A stretch of 64,000 nucleotides of DNA, taken from assembly GCF_051811025.1 (NCBI RefSeq), contig NZ_JBPWQE010000001.1, positions 4,340,001 to 4,404,000 of the forward strand, in the 5' to 3' direction. Positions 24,963 through 34,116 of the stretch are shown here, piece by piece. The notes beneath the pieces are model-generated. The model was not told the DNA's origin. It made no database searches and worked only from the letters and a program-made list of their open reading frames with translations. Both the position numbers and the translations under genes were made by a program. This DNA is from Tardiphaga sp051811025 (GTDB lineage: Bacteria; Pseudomonadota; Alphaproteobacteria; Rhizobiales; Xanthobacteraceae). How positions within the stretch are numbered: the stretch's first letter is position 1; every line of letters begins with the position of its first letter.

Positions 24963-26852
24963 ATGATGAAGGCCAGCAGATTGCAGACACCGCTCGCCAT
25001 AGTCCTGGCGGGCGTGTGGGCGGCAGCGCTGGCCTTTGGTCACAACCGCGGCGACGTCGGCTTTCTCGACAGGTTAGAGGCGACACTGACCGACCTGCGC
25101 ATCCAGATCCGCGGCGTGAAGAAGCCGCCCGATCTCGTCACCATCATCGCGATCGACGATCGGGTCGCGCGCGAACAAGGCAGCTATCCGCTGCCCCGCG
25201 CCACGCTGACCAAGATCATCGAGGAAATCGCACGCTACAAACCGAAAGTGCTCGCACTCGATCTGCTGCTGGTCGATGCCGGCGCCGCGGACACCGATGC
25301 CGCACTGGCACAGGCGCTTGGCAAAACCAATACCGTCATCGCCGCGGCGGCGCTGTTCAGCGAGTCCAAACAGACCGTGGCCACCAAGGAGGCCGGGCCT
25401 CTCGCCGACCTGCCAGTGGCGTCGGGATTTCTGCTGCCGCTGAAAGTCTTCGCCGATCAGGCCACGGTCGGCGTGGTCAATCTCAACACCGACAGCAGCG
25501 GCGTGCCGCGCTCGATGCCAATGCTGATGCGCTCGGCCGACCGCGTGATGGTGTCGATGCCACTGCGTGTCGCATCCGCTGCCTCGCGCGACGACACCCA
25601 GATTGGCGAGTATAATTTCTCCCTCGCCGGCACCCATGTCCCGACCGATGTCGGCCATTTGTTGCCGATGTCTTTCTATGGGCCACGCGGCACGATCCGG
25701 ACGATCAGCGCATCGGAGGTTCTGGCGGGCAAACTTCGCCGCGCCGATGTCGAGGACCGCGTCGTAGCCATCGGCGTCACCGTCAGCGGCGGCGGCGATT
25801 TCTTCTCCACGCCGTTCGATCCGGTGATGCCCGGCGTCGAGGTCGTGTCCACCGCAATCACGCATCTGCTCGCCAAGGACACCTTGCTGCGCAATACATC
25901 CATACGGCTGTTCGATGCCGGCTTTGCGATCGTCCTGGCGATGCTCTGCATCGCCCTGCTCGCATGGCGGCGCAATGCCGTCGGCCTCATTGCGATCGTC
26001 GCCGTCGTCGCGCTGTGGGCCGTGATCAACACCGTTGCCTATGGCCATGGCATCTGGATGAGCGCTGCATTGCCACTGGCGGCGGCCGTGCCGCCAGCGA
26101 TGGCGTTCGGCGCGCTGCAGATCTGGAGCAGCCGACGCAGCGTGCAGCATTTCGCCGCCCGCAGCGATCTGCTGCGCCAGTTCCAGGCGCCGGGCCTGCG
26201 CGACTGGCTGATCAAGAATCCGGACTACCTGTTGCAGCCGGTGCACCAGCATGCCGCCGTCGTCTTCATCGATCTCTCGCACTTTACGCGGCTCAGCGAG
26301 ACGCTCGGCGCAGACGTGGTGCGCGACCTACTTAAGTCCTTCCATGCGCTGATCGATCAGGTGACCCTCGCCCATGGCGGCGTGGTGACAACCTTCATGG
26401 GCGACGGCGCGATGATCCTGTTCGGACTGCCTGTCGTGGCCGATGACGATGCCGCCCGTGCCGCGCGCTGCTGTATAGAACTCACGGCGCGCACAGGCGC
26501 ATGGATGGCCGGTCTTCCGCCCGAGATCGCCAGCCAGATCGGATTCAAGATCGGCGCGCATTTCGGCGATATCGTCGCATCGCGTCTCGGCGGCGCCAGC
26601 TACCAGCACATCACCGCGACCGGCGATACCGTCAATGTCGCCAGCCGGCTCATGGAGGTCGCCGCAGGCCACGGCGCTGAAGTGGCCGTCAGCGACGAGC
26701 TGTTGCGTCGCGCCGGAGACGACTGCCCGATGCTGACCACCGGCACCCTGTCCGGCCCGACCGAGGTGCAGATCCGTGGCCGCAGTGGCGCGGTCAGCGC
26801 CTGGCTGTGGTGCGACGGAAGTGCCGCGCAAGCGGTGTCGACCTCCGCGTAA
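24963..26852 (+). CDS. CHASE2-sensor adenylate/guanylate cyclase
   Basis: 629 residues. An N-terminal helix (about 10-27) leads into a periplasmic CHASE2 domain (about 30-300: LVTIIAIDDRVAREQGSYPLPR, VGVVNLNTDSSGVPRSMPM, DFFSTPFDPVMPGVEVVSTA). Three transmembrane helices (about 315-390) follow, then a class III cyclase domain (about 430-600) with metal-binding Asp residues in VVFIDLSHFTRL and FMGDGAMILFG and ITATGDTVNVASRL. It should make cAMP in response to a periplasmic cue. It directly follows the FecR-domain gene and precedes an HWE kinase and response regulator. Confidence 0.92.
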   Translation: MMKASRLQTPLAIVLAGVWAAALAFGHNRGDVGFLDRLEATLTDLRIQIRGVKKPPDLVTIIAIDDRVAREQGSYPLPRATLTKIIEEIARYKPKVLALDLLLVDAGAADTDAALAQALGKTNTVIAAAALFSESKQTVATKEAGPLADLPVASGFLLPLKVFADQATVGVVNLNTDSSGVPRSMPMLMRSADRVMVSMPLRVASAASRDDTQIGEYNFSLAGTHVPTDVGHLLPMSFYGPRGTIRTISASEVLAGKLRRADVEDRVVAIGVTVSGGGDFFSTPFDPVMPGVEVVSTAITHLLAKDTLLRNTSIRLFDAGFAIVLAMLCIALLAWRRNAVGLIAIVAVVALWAVINTVAYGHGIWMSAALPLAAAVPPAMAFGALQIWSSRRSVQHFAARSDLLRQFQAPGLRDWLIKNPDYLLQPVHQHAAVVFIDLSHFTRLSETLGADVVRDLLKSFHALIDQVTLAHGGVVTTFMGDGAMILFGLPVVADDDAARAARCCIELTARTGAWMAGLPPEIASQIGFKIGAHFGDIVASRLGGASYQHITATGDTVNVASRLMEVAAGHGAEVAVSDELLRRAGDDCPMLTTGTLSGPTEVQIRGRSGAVSAWLWCDGSAAQAVSTSA

Positions 26853-27009
26853 ATCGAGCACGCGGCATCGCCGCGATTGAGCCGGAACCTGGTCTGGTCT
26901 GGCACGTTTGCTCGAAGACCTGTTACCGTACATCCGAACCGTATCTCCTTGCGGCCGTATTTCGTTGCAGCGTATTTTTGCGATCGGAGCCGCAGCTCCC
27001 GAGGTATTT

Positions 27010-28416
27010 GTGGATCAATCGTTAGGACCTATTCAGGACGCCAATTCGTTCTTGCGAAGTTTGCTCGCCGCATCGAGCGACTGCATCAAGGTTCTCGATT
27101 TCGACGGCAACCTCATCTTCATGACCGACGGTGGCCAGCGCATCATGGAGGTCACGGATTTCGGTGCGATCAAGGGCTGCCCATGGCCAGACTTTTGGCA
27201 GGGTCAGGGCAATATCGACGCCAAGGCGGCTGTAAGGGCCGCTCAGCTTGGGCGTACTGGACACTTCCAGGGTTACGCCAGCACGATGGCCGGCACGCCG
27301 AAATGGTGGGATGTCACCGTCACCGCCATTCCCGGCCCCGATGGAAAACCGCATCAACTGCTTTCGGTGTCGCGCGATATCACTGCATCGCGTGCCGTGG
27401 ATGTGGCGCTGCAGGCAAGCGAAAGCCAGCTACGACTCGCCCTCGACGCCGCCGACACTGGAACCTGGGATCTGGACCCGCGCACCGGTGTGCTGCAATG
27501 GGATCGGCGCTGCTACGAATTGTTCGGCCTTGCCTTCGGCAAGCCGATCTCGTTCGACGTCTTCCTGCAAGGGCTTCATCCCGACGATCGCGACGTCACG
27601 GAGAAGGCGTGCCTAAACGCCATGATGGTGGACGGGCCGCAGGCCTATGACATCGAATACCGTACCATCGGTCTCGATGACGGCATCGAGCGCTGGTGTT
27701 CTGCCAAAGGCAGGGCTGAATTCGAGAATGGCGTCGTTACGCGCTTCATCGGCACCATTCGCGACATCGGTAAACTGAAACGTGCCGAGACACAGCAGCA
27801 ATTGCTGACGCGCGAACTCGAACATCGCATGAAGAACACCATGGCCATGGTCGGCGCCATCGCCAGTCAGACATTCCGTACCGCAGCGACCAAGGAAGAG
27901 GCTCGGACCATTTTCGATGCGCGCCTCTCGGCACTTAACCAGGCGCATGATATCCTGACGGCATCGAACTGGACCAGCGCGTCGATGCCCACTGTGATCG
28001 ATGGCGCGCTGGCGCCGCATCGAACGGGCCAAAAGCGCATTCGCATCTCGGGCCCCGAGGTGGAACTGACGGCCAAGCAGGCACTGTCGCTGGCGCTCGC
28101 CCTGCATGAACTCGCAACCAATGCCGCAAAGTATGGTGCATTGTCCGTTCCGGACGGAACGATCGATATCGACTGGGCTTGTCACACCGGCAGCGACGGG
28201 CCGGCGTTAGGTTTCGCATGGCGCGAATCCGGCGGCCCCGTCGTCGCCCCTCCGACGCGACGTGGATTTGGCTCACGACTGATCGAAGGCACGCTGTCAG
28301 CCGACTTCGGCAGTTCCGTCAAAATCGAATTCTTGCCCGAAGGACTCACATGTCGGTTCGAAACCAGATTGAGCGAGCTGGCTTCGGTACCCGACGAAAG
28401 GTGGCACCAATTTTGA
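27010..28416 (+). CDS. PAS-domain HWE-family sensor histidine kinase
   Basis: 468 residues from GTG 27010, supported by GAGG six bases upstream; the frame is open further 5' without a good site. Two PAS domains (about 15-125 and 140-255, each ending in a 'G..RDI' connector) precede the kinase core. Phospho-acceptor His272 is in LEHRMKNTMAMV, the N box is ALHELATNAAKYGAL and the family-defining WRE appears as FAWRESGG, with the G box RRGFGSRLIEGTL. No transmembrane segment, so it is a cytoplasmic sensor. The stop overlaps the start of the response-regulator gene (TGATG), making them a cognate pair. Confidence 0.92.
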   Translation: MDQSLGPIQDANSFLRSLLAASSDCIKVLDFDGNLIFMTDGGQRIMEVTDFGAIKGCPWPDFWQGQGNIDAKAAVRAAQLGRTGHFQGYASTMAGTPKWWDVTVTAIPGPDGKPHQLLSVSRDITASRAVDVALQASESQLRLALDAADTGTWDLDPRTGVLQWDRRCYELFGLAFGKPISFDVFLQGLHPDDRDVTEKACLNAMMVDGPQAYDIEYRTIGLDDGIERWCSAKGRAEFENGVVTRFIGTIRDIGKLKRAETQQQLLTRELEHRMKNTMAMVGAIASQTFRTAATKEEARTIFDARLSALNQAHDILTASNWTSASMPTVIDGALAPHRTGQKRIRISGPEVELTAKQALSLALALHELATNAAKYGALSVPDGTIDIDWACHTGSDGPALGFAWRESGGPVVAPPTRRGFGSRLIEGTLSADFGSSVKIEFLPEGLTCRFETRLSELASVPDERWHQF

Positions 28417-28808
28417 TGGCAGCACTCCCAGATCCCAACGCGCGTGACATGCAGCGGCCTGCCGTCCTCATCGTCGAGGACGAGCCTCTGCTCCGCATTC
28501 ACGCCGCCGACATCGTCGAGGAAGCCGGCTTCATCGCTATCGAGGCCAACAATGCCGACGAAGCCGTGCGAATTCTCGAGAGCCGCAACGATATCGTGCT
28601 GCTGTTCACCGACGTACAGATGCCCGGCAGCATGGACGGGTTGAAGCTTGCGCATGCGGTGCGCAACCGCTGGCCACCGATCAAGATCGTCATCGTGTCC
28701 GGCCATTTGCAGGTCGCGCAGAACGATCTACCTCACGATAGTCGCTTTTTCGGCAAGCCGTTCGAGACGACGAAGATGATTGCGGAACTGCGCGCGTTGA
28801 TCGGCTAG
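28416..28808 (+). CDS. Single-domain response regulator, partner of the HWE kinase
   Basis: 130 residues from ATG 28416, overlapping the kinase stop. Receiver motifs: EDE at 21-23, phospho-acceptor Asp66 in LLFTDVQMPG, IVIVSGHLQ, and FFGKPFET. There is no output domain, so it acts like CheY or a phosphate shuttle. It is strongly similar to the receiver at the left edge of the window (shared LLF.D.QMPGS.DGLKLAHAV), suggesting a duplicated regulator shared between kinases. Confidence 0.9.
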   Translation: MAALPDPNARDMQRPAVLIVEDEPLLRIHAADIVEEAGFIAIEANNADEAVRILESRNDIVLLFTDVQMPGSMDGLKLAHAVRNRWPPIKIVIVSGHLQVAQNDLPHDSRFFGKPFETTKMIAELRALIG

Positions 28809-28816
28809 AGCCGGCG

Positions 28817-29008
28817 CTATTGGACGGGTTGCTCGCCCAAGATGGCGCGATCGATGGCGTCGATCACGTTCTGAATCTCGACAAACTTCATGCGAGCCCG
28901 TTCCGCATTGTCGCGATTGAAAGGTGCGGCAAGAACTTTCGCATGCGCATCGCGGTCATCCACCATGCGCAAGCGAGCTGCCTTGAGCGTATCCAGACGT
29001 TCACTCAT
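28817..29008 (-). CDS. Small hypothetical helical protein (63 aa)
   Basis: Starts at ATG 29008 with a weak GAG upstream. Charged and helical, with RLRMVDDRDAHAKVLAAPF and KFVEIQNVIDAIDRAIL, a pattern that suggests a short coiled coil. No family recognised with certainty. Ends eight bases from the convergent response-regulator stop and lies downstream of cspA behind a terminator, so it has its own promoter or is read through. Confidence 0.55.
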   Translation of the reverse strand: MSERLDTLKAARLRMVDDRDAHAKVLAAPFNRDNAERARMKFVEIQNVIDAIDRAILGEQPVQ

Positions 29009-29045
29009 CGTGGGTTCATCTCTTGGTCGGACGCCGAAACACGGC

Positions 29046-29087
29046 AAAAACAACGAAGCCCGCCGGTGAGGATCACCAACGGGCTTC
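29046..29087 (-). terminator. Rho-independent terminator of the cold-shock gene
   Basis: Read leftward, an 8-bp stem GAAGCCCG / CGGGCTTC with an inner 5-bp stem is followed by GTTGTTTTTG. It lies about 85 bases after the cold-shock stop codon. Confidence 0.75.
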
Positions 29088-29172
29088 ATCTACTCCAAAT
29101 ATCATGCGCTTGAGCGCAATATGTCGATCAGCAGATCCCAGTACATCCGTGGTAATCGGCCGATCTTCAATC

Positions 29173-29382
29173 TCAGATGGCGCGCAGATCTTCCGCGCTG
29201 GTCTTGCCGCGCATCTTGTCAGCCTTGGCTTCGAAAGAAACCTTCTGGCCTTCATTGAGCGAACCCAATCCGGCCCGTTCGACTGCACTGATGTGAACGA
29301 ACACATCCTGGCCGCCGTCATCAGGCTGAATGAAACCGAAACCCTTGGTCGCGTTGAACCACTTAACTGTACCGACTGTCAT
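29173..29382 (-). CDS. cspA: Cold-shock protein, CspA family
   Basis: 69 residues, standard size. A five-stranded OB fold with both RNA-binding motifs: KGFGFIQPDD and DVFVHISAVE, after the canonical start TVGTVKWFNATKGFG. Acts as an RNA chaperone that melts mRNA secondary structure. A rho-independent terminator follows. The region between this gene and the methyltransferase gene (29383-29604) is AT-richer than average, as expected for a cold-shock promoter and long leader. Which of the several paralogues it is cannot be told. Confidence 0.95.
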   Translation of the reverse strand: MTVGTVKWFNATKGFGFIQPDDGGQDVFVHISAVERAGLGSLNEGQKVSFEAKADKMRGKTSAEDLRAI

Positions 29383-29604
29383 AACTATTCTCCAAGATGC
29401 GCGAATGCGCGAGACCTACGCGACATCGCGTGAGCCCGATCCGATATCAACGATGTCTTGGGGAATGGAGCCGATACCGGCGCGGTCAACAAGGCAGAGC
29501 ATATATTCGAATAGGCACAATATAGGTGATACTCATCTAATTAGCAAGGCCAATGATCACCAGGCTGATTTCACACGTCTTTGACGCAGTGAAGGGGCAC
29601 GCGC

Positions 29605-30306
29605 GTGAACACACCAAAGCCACGATTGCCGGTTCTGGCCGAACTCCGCTTCGCCGAGCGACGGCGAGAATTCGACGGCCTCGACCTCGCGGAACGTTTC
29701 GCGCTGATCTACCGCACCAACCTGTGGGGTGCAGAAACCTCCCAATCCGGTCTCGGCTCTGAATTGGACGCGACATCATGGCTGCGACGAGAGCTGTCGC
29801 AGCTTCTGAAGCGCCTCGAGATAACAACACTCCTGGACCTGCCCTGCGGCGACTTCACCTGGATGGCGCAGATGGGTCTCGGCAGCATCGCCTATCTCGG
29901 CGCCGACATCGTGCCCGATATCGTTGCAACCAACGCCGCCCGTTACGGGCGTCCGGGCCATATCGAGTTCCGCCAGCTCGATCTCGTCAGCGACCCCCTC
30001 CCCGCTGTCGACCTGGTGCTGTGCCGCGACTGCCTAGTGCATTTGTCATTCGCCAACATCAACCGCGCCATCGCCAACCTGAAACGCTCCGGTGCCCGCT
30101 GGCTGCTGACCACGACATTCCCCGACGCATCAGCCAATCGCGACATCGATGACGGCGACTGGCGCGTGCTGAACATGCAGCAGGCGCCATTCCTGTTTCC
30201 TACGCCTGAGGCGGTGATCAACGAAGGCTGTACGGAAGCCGGCGGCGACTATGCCGACAAGTCGCTGGGGCTGTGGCGTGTGGAAGATCTGCCCGGAGAG
30301 GCGTGA
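29605..30306 (+). CDS. Class I SAM-dependent methyltransferase
   Basis: 233 residues from GTG 29605. The SAM-binding region is LLDLPCGDFTWMA (motif I, about residues 75-87) followed by YLGADIVPDIV (motif II) and VDLVLCRDCLVHLSF (motif III/IV). The N-terminus with 'F..IY.TN.WG..ES.SG.GS' is typical of small conserved methyltransferases annotated near glycan genes. Substrate unknown. It is followed within 30 bases by a small gene in the same direction. Confidence 0.85.
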   Translation: MNTPKPRLPVLAELRFAERRREFDGLDLAERFALIYRTNLWGAETSQSGLGSELDATSWLRRELSQLLKRLEITTLLDLPCGDFTWMAQMGLGSIAYLGADIVPDIVATNAARYGRPGHIEFRQLDLVSDPLPAVDLVLCRDCLVHLSFANINRAIANLKRSGARWLLTTTFPDASANRDIDDGDWRVLNMQQAPFLFPTPEAVINEGCTEAGGDYADKSLGLWRVEDLPGEA

Positions 30307-30335
30307 AGTTGTACCAACAGAAGAGCGAGGGACGC

Positions 30336-30737
30336 ATGGATAACAACAGTTCCGATGAAACAGGAAAGACACTGGTCGAACAATTGGACGGACGCAGCTT
30401 TGTCACGACGGACAACGCACACGGCCTGTCGACCGCCGCAACGACGTTCCAATACGCAAGCGATGGCGCGACCGTGACCGGCAGTTACCATGGCGGCCAC
30501 ATTTCTGTCGGGCAGATCGTGGGGAAAAGCACCAGCCCGGACACAATCGAATTACTGTTTCAATGTTTAACCACGGATGGCCAGCTTCTCAGCGGCCAAT
30601 CGTCCGGACGGGTAGCCCGCAATCATGACGGCCTTCTGACCATCGACTTCGATTGGTCCTGGCTGACGGGCGATCGATCCGGTGGCACGTCGCACTACAT
30701 CCAAGTCAACGGTAACGACACAGACAATATGCCGTAG
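30336..30737 (+). CDS. Small beta-rich protein of the so-called N-acetylglutamate-synthase-like family (133 aa)
   Basis: ATG 30336 with GAGGGA just upstream. The sequence LVEQLDGRSF, TTFQYASDGATVTGSYHGG, ISVGQIVGK, LLFQCLTTDGQLLSGQSSG, IDFDWSWLTGDRSGGTSHY fits a small beta-sheet family that databases often label 'n-acetylglutamate synthase' although it lacks acetyltransferase motifs. The label should not be taken as function. Probably co-transcribed with the preceding methyltransferase gene. Confidence 0.65.
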   Translation: MDNNSSDETGKTLVEQLDGRSFVTTDNAHGLSTAATTFQYASDGATVTGSYHGGHISVGQIVGKSTSPDTIELLFQCLTTDGQLLSGQSSGRVARNHDGLLTIDFDWSWLTGDRSGGTSHYIQVNGNDTDNMP

Positions 30738-30749
30738 CGCCTCTCACAG

Positions 30750-31661
30750 CTAAACGGCGATGCGGCCCTGCGATACCGGCACACAACGGCCGGAAATGCG
30801 AACGCTCTCGACATGCCCGTCGCGCTTTCGCACCTCGACCTCAATGAGGCTGCGGCGCCCCATCTCGACACCCTGCTCGATGGTGATGCCACAGGTCGCA
30901 TCGCGGCGCGGATCCAGAGTAACAAGATAGGCCGCGAGCGCCGCAGAGGCGCTCCCGGTGGCGGGATCTTCGGGGACGTTGTCGAGCGGCGCGAACATCC
31001 GCGCACGCAAGTGATCGAAACCATCGCCGATGCGGACATAGATGAAGGCCGAGAAACGATCGTCGGGAGACCGATGCTTCTGCTCGGCCTCCTCGAAAGC
31101 CGTTGTGTTCGGCCGCGCGGACGCCAGCGCATCGAGACTGCCCAGTTCGGCCACCGCGAAAGGCAGACCAACGGACACCATGCGCGGCCCGTGCGTTGAC
31201 GTGACGATGGCATCGGACGCGAGTGATATGCAGGCGGCCATCATGTCACGATTAATCTCACCCTGCATCGTGAGTGACTGCGGCGCGACGAAGCCGGTGC
31301 CGACAATCGCGCCACCATCGCGCAAGAGATCGAGATGGACGAGGCCCGCCTTCTCTTCGAACACCATGTGATCGCCGACAGGCTTGCCGAAGGCCGTGCC
31401 CTGGCGGCCAAGCACGAAGGCGGTGCCGACATTGGGATGACCGGCAAACGGAATCTCATCGGTCGGCGTGAAGATGCGAACACGTGCGGTATGTGCGGGA
31501 TCATCCGGCGGAAACACGAAGGTCGTTTCCGAATAGTTGAACTCGGTGGCGATCTTCTGCAGCAGCGCATCGTCGATGCCGCGCGCGTCCGGAACGACCG
31601 CCAGCGGATTGCCGCCGAAACGCTGGTCCGTGAACACATCCACGGTGACATAGTCGATCAT
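30750..31661 (-). CDS. PhzF-family isomerase/epimerase
   Basis: 303 residues. Starts with the family's VDVFTDQRFGGNPLAVVPDA and carries FNYSETTFVFPP with the catalytic Glu, IFTPTDEIPFAGHPNVGTAFVL, and near the C-terminus EDPATGSASAALAAYL. The diaminopimelate-epimerase-like double fold is complete. Phenazine PhzF isomerises a hydroxyanthranilate derivative, but most relatives outside phenazine clusters have no known substrate and no phz genes are nearby, so only the fold is assigned. Confidence 0.92.
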   Translation of the reverse strand: MIDYVTVDVFTDQRFGGNPLAVVPDARGIDDALLQKIATEFNYSETTFVFPPDDPAHTARVRIFTPTDEIPFAGHPNVGTAFVLGRQGTAFGKPVGDHMVFEEKAGLVHLDLLRDGGAIVGTGFVAPQSLTMQGEINRDMMAACISLASDAIVTSTHGPRMVSVGLPFAVAELGSLDALASARPNTTAFEEAEQKHRSPDDRFSAFIYVRIGDGFDHLRARMFAPLDNVPEDPATGSASAALAAYLVTLDPRRDATCGITIEQGVEMGRRSLIEVEVRKRDGHVESVRISGRCVPVSQGRIAV

Positions 31662-31925
31662 CCTGTAGCCCTCACCATTCCGTTACCGCCGGTATCGCCG
31701 ACGTAACAGTCGGCGCCAAGCCCACGTATTCATAGCCATAAACCTAGGTATGCCAGTTGCACACCACCGTCCGATTCACCCCTGCCTCGCCATCCCGTAA
31801 ATCGGATAATGTCATGCCGATCCGCTCCCGTTCGAGCTGACCGGCGCGAGCCCGTCAAGTGCAACATCCATGCTTCCCTTGTCCCTCCGGCCGAAACAAT
31901 CGCCGGGCAACCGAATGGTGATATC

Positions 31926-32711
31926 ATGCTGATGAACTCCCTCTCCAAGACAACGCTGCGTGCGGTGCTGATGGCGACCATGTGCCTGCTGACGGCACCG
32001 ATGGCGCAAGCTGCGACCGCAGCGCCCGTTAAAGCCAAGAACGTGGTGCTCGTGCACGGCGCCTGGGCCGACGGATCGAGCTGGGCCGGCGTCATTCCGC
32101 TGTTGCAGAAGGCAGGCCTGCATGTGACTGCCGTGCAAAATCCGCTGAGCTCGCTGGACGACTCCAATGCTGCGACGCGCCGCGCTCTGGCCCTGCAGGA
32201 CGGTCCGACCGTCCTCGTCGCGCATTCCTGGGGCGGCACCGTGATCAGTGACGTCGGCACCGACCCGAAGGTCTCGGCGCTGGTCTATGTCGCCGCCCGC
32301 GCGCCGGACGCCAATGAGGACTTCGTTGCGCTGTCGGGCAAATTCCCGACGGGCGAGGTTCGCGCCGGCATCCAGACCAATGACGGCTACACGCAGCTCT
32401 CCGAAGACGCCTTCCTGAAATATTTCGCCAATGGCGTTCCGCGCAAACAGGCCGAAGTGCTCTATGCCGTGCAGGGCTCGACCGCGGCGTCGATCTTTGC
32501 AGGACGCACCAAAGCAGCGGCCTGGCACGACAAGCCATCATTCTATGCAGTCTCGAAGCAGGACAAGACCATCAATCCCGATCTTGAACGCTTCCTCGCC
32601 AAGCGCATGAATGCGACGACGATCGAGCTCAATGCAGGCCATCTCTCGCTGGTCTCGCATCCCAAGGAAGTCGCCGACCTGATCCTCGCAGCCGCAGGCG
32701 TCAAGAAGTAA
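31926..32711 (+). CDS. Secreted alpha/beta hydrolase
   Basis: 261 residues from ATG 31926. A signal peptide runs to about residue 29 (MCLLTAPMAQA). The core shows VVLVHGAWADGSSW (oxyanion region), nucleophile Ser in VLVAHSWGGTVI and C-terminal His in LNAGHLSLVSHPKEV. This is the salicylate-esterase/methylesterase-like branch of alpha/beta hydrolases widely annotated as 'alpha/beta fold hydrolase'. Signal peptide indicates periplasmic action. Monocistronic; a GC hairpin at 32735-32759 follows. Confidence 0.88.
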   Translation: MLMNSLSKTTLRAVLMATMCLLTAPMAQAATAAPVKAKNVVLVHGAWADGSSWAGVIPLLQKAGLHVTAVQNPLSSLDDSNAATRRALALQDGPTVLVAHSWGGTVISDVGTDPKVSALVYVAARAPDANEDFVALSGKFPTGEVRAGIQTNDGYTQLSEDAFLKYFANGVPRKQAEVLYAVQGSTAASIFAGRTKAAAWHDKPSFYAVSKQDKTINPDLERFLAKRMNATTIELNAGHLSLVSHPKEVADLILAAAGVKK

Positions 32712-32734
32712 AGCTGTCCCTTCCCCTTTACTGC

Positions 32735-32759
32735 GCGCGCCGGGTGTTATCCGGCGCGC
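32735..32759 (+). terminator. GC hairpin after the secreted hydrolase gene
   Basis: Nine-bp perfect stem (GCGCGCCGG / CCGGCGCGC) with a seven-base loop, 24 bases after the stop codon. No T-run follows, so termination efficiency is uncertain. Confidence 0.5.
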
Positions 32760-32819
32760 ATCGCTTCCATCGATTCTACAATCATGACGCAGATCCGCGT
32801 CGCAACAGGAGGACGTCCC

Positions 32820-34067
32820 ATGTTCTCACGGAGAGATCTCATGGCAGCAACAGCATCGGGTATCGTGATGACCGCCGCAGCGTCCGCACAGGCCGCGACA
32901 TTCGGCAATCCGGATCTGCCGCCGCAGGGCGCGATCAACGCCAAGGGACCGAACAATCTGAGCGATCCCGGCCCGCAGAATCCCATCATCGCCGGCCAGT
33001 TTCCATCATCGCAATTGCCGCCAGCGACCGATGTCGGCGGCATGGCGCTGCCCTGGGCCACGTTCAACAATGCGCCGCGCCGCATCCAGAACGGCGGCTG
33101 GGCACGGCAGGTGACGCAAGCAGACTTTGCGATCTCGACCACGATCTCGGGCGTCAATATGCGGCTCACCGCCGGTGGCATCCGCGAGATGCATTGGCAC
33201 CAGGCCGGCGAATGGGCGATCATGACTTACGGCTCGTGCCGGGTGACCGTGCTCGACAATCAGGGCCGGCCTTACGTCGCCGATGTCAACGCGGGGGACC
33301 TCTGGTATTTCCCGTCCGGCGCGCCGCATTCGTTGCAGGGCCTCGGCCCCGATGGCTGTGAATTCGTGATCTGCTTCGATGACGGCCAGGCCAACGAGTT
33401 CAATACCCTACTGCTGTCGGACTGGATCGCACACACACCGCCGGAAATCCTCGCCAAGAATTTCGGTGTGCCGGTCGAAAGCTTCGCGAAAATCCCGCTG
33501 CAAAATCTCTGGATCTTCCAGGGCACGGTGCCCGGTTCACTCGCGGCCGATCAGGCCTCGTCCTATCGCGATGCGGATGTCGCGCTCTATCCGTTCACCT
33601 ATTCGCTGGGATCGTCCAAGCCGGTCAAATCGACACGCAACGGCGAGATCCGGATTGCCGACACCAGCAACTTCACTGCTTCGGCCACGATCGCGGTGGC
33701 ACTCGTGACGGTCAAGCCCGGCGGCATGCGCGAGATGCACTGGCATCCGAATGCCGACGAGTGGCAGTATTATCTCGCGGGCCGCGCGCGAATGACCCTG
33801 TTCAATTCCGGACCGAACGCCACCACCATCGACTTCACAGCGGGCGATGTCGGCTACGTCAAACGCAACTTCGGCCACTATATCGAGAACACTGGCGACA
33901 CCGACCTGCAATTCATCGAGGTGTTCCGCACGGCACATTACGAGGAAGTGTCGCTCTCCGACTGGCTGACGCACACGCCGCCGGCTCTCGTCGCACAGCA
34001 CCTCAACGTGGCGCCGGAGGTCATCGCCAAATGGCCACGCCGGGCGCCAGGCATCATGCCGGCCTGA
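32820..34067 (+). CDS. Tat-exported bicupin, oxalate decarboxylase family
   Basis: 415 residues from ATG 32820, with AGGAGG seven bases upstream. The leader SRRDLMAATASGIVMTAAAS is a twin-arginine signal. Two cupin domains follow, each with a metal motif: REMHWHQAGEWAIMTYG (about 115-131) with GAPHSLQG, and REMHWHPNADEWQYYLAG (about 300-317) with NFGHYIENTG. This is the oxalate decarboxylase/oxidase layout (two Mn sites) and length. The enzyme would turn oxalate to formate and CO2 outside the cytoplasm. The key lid Glu of decarboxylases cannot be placed with certainty by eye. Confidence 0.88.
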   Translation: MFSRRDLMAATASGIVMTAAASAQAATFGNPDLPPQGAINAKGPNNLSDPGPQNPIIAGQFPSSQLPPATDVGGMALPWATFNNAPRRIQNGGWARQVTQADFAISTTISGVNMRLTAGGIREMHWHQAGEWAIMTYGSCRVTVLDNQGRPYVADVNAGDLWYFPSGAPHSLQGLGPDGCEFVICFDDGQANEFNTLLLSDWIAHTPPEILAKNFGVPVESFAKIPLQNLWIFQGTVPGSLAADQASSYRDADVALYPFTYSLGSSKPVKSTRNGEIRIADTSNFTASATIAVALVTVKPGGMREMHWHPNADEWQYYLAGRARMTLFNSGPNATTIDFTAGDVGYVKRNFGHYIENTGDTDLQFIEVFRTAHYEEVSLSDWLTHTPPALVAQHLNVAPEVIAKWPRRAPGIMPA

Positions 34068-34116
34068 CGCTGCAAGACCGCACGGGAGTCTCAGGACTTC
34101 CCGTGCCTTTCGGCGA

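Noticed and set aside
24963..26282. Leftward 402-codon frame opposite the CHASE2 cyclase
   Set aside because: Shadow of a gene with complete cyclase motifs.
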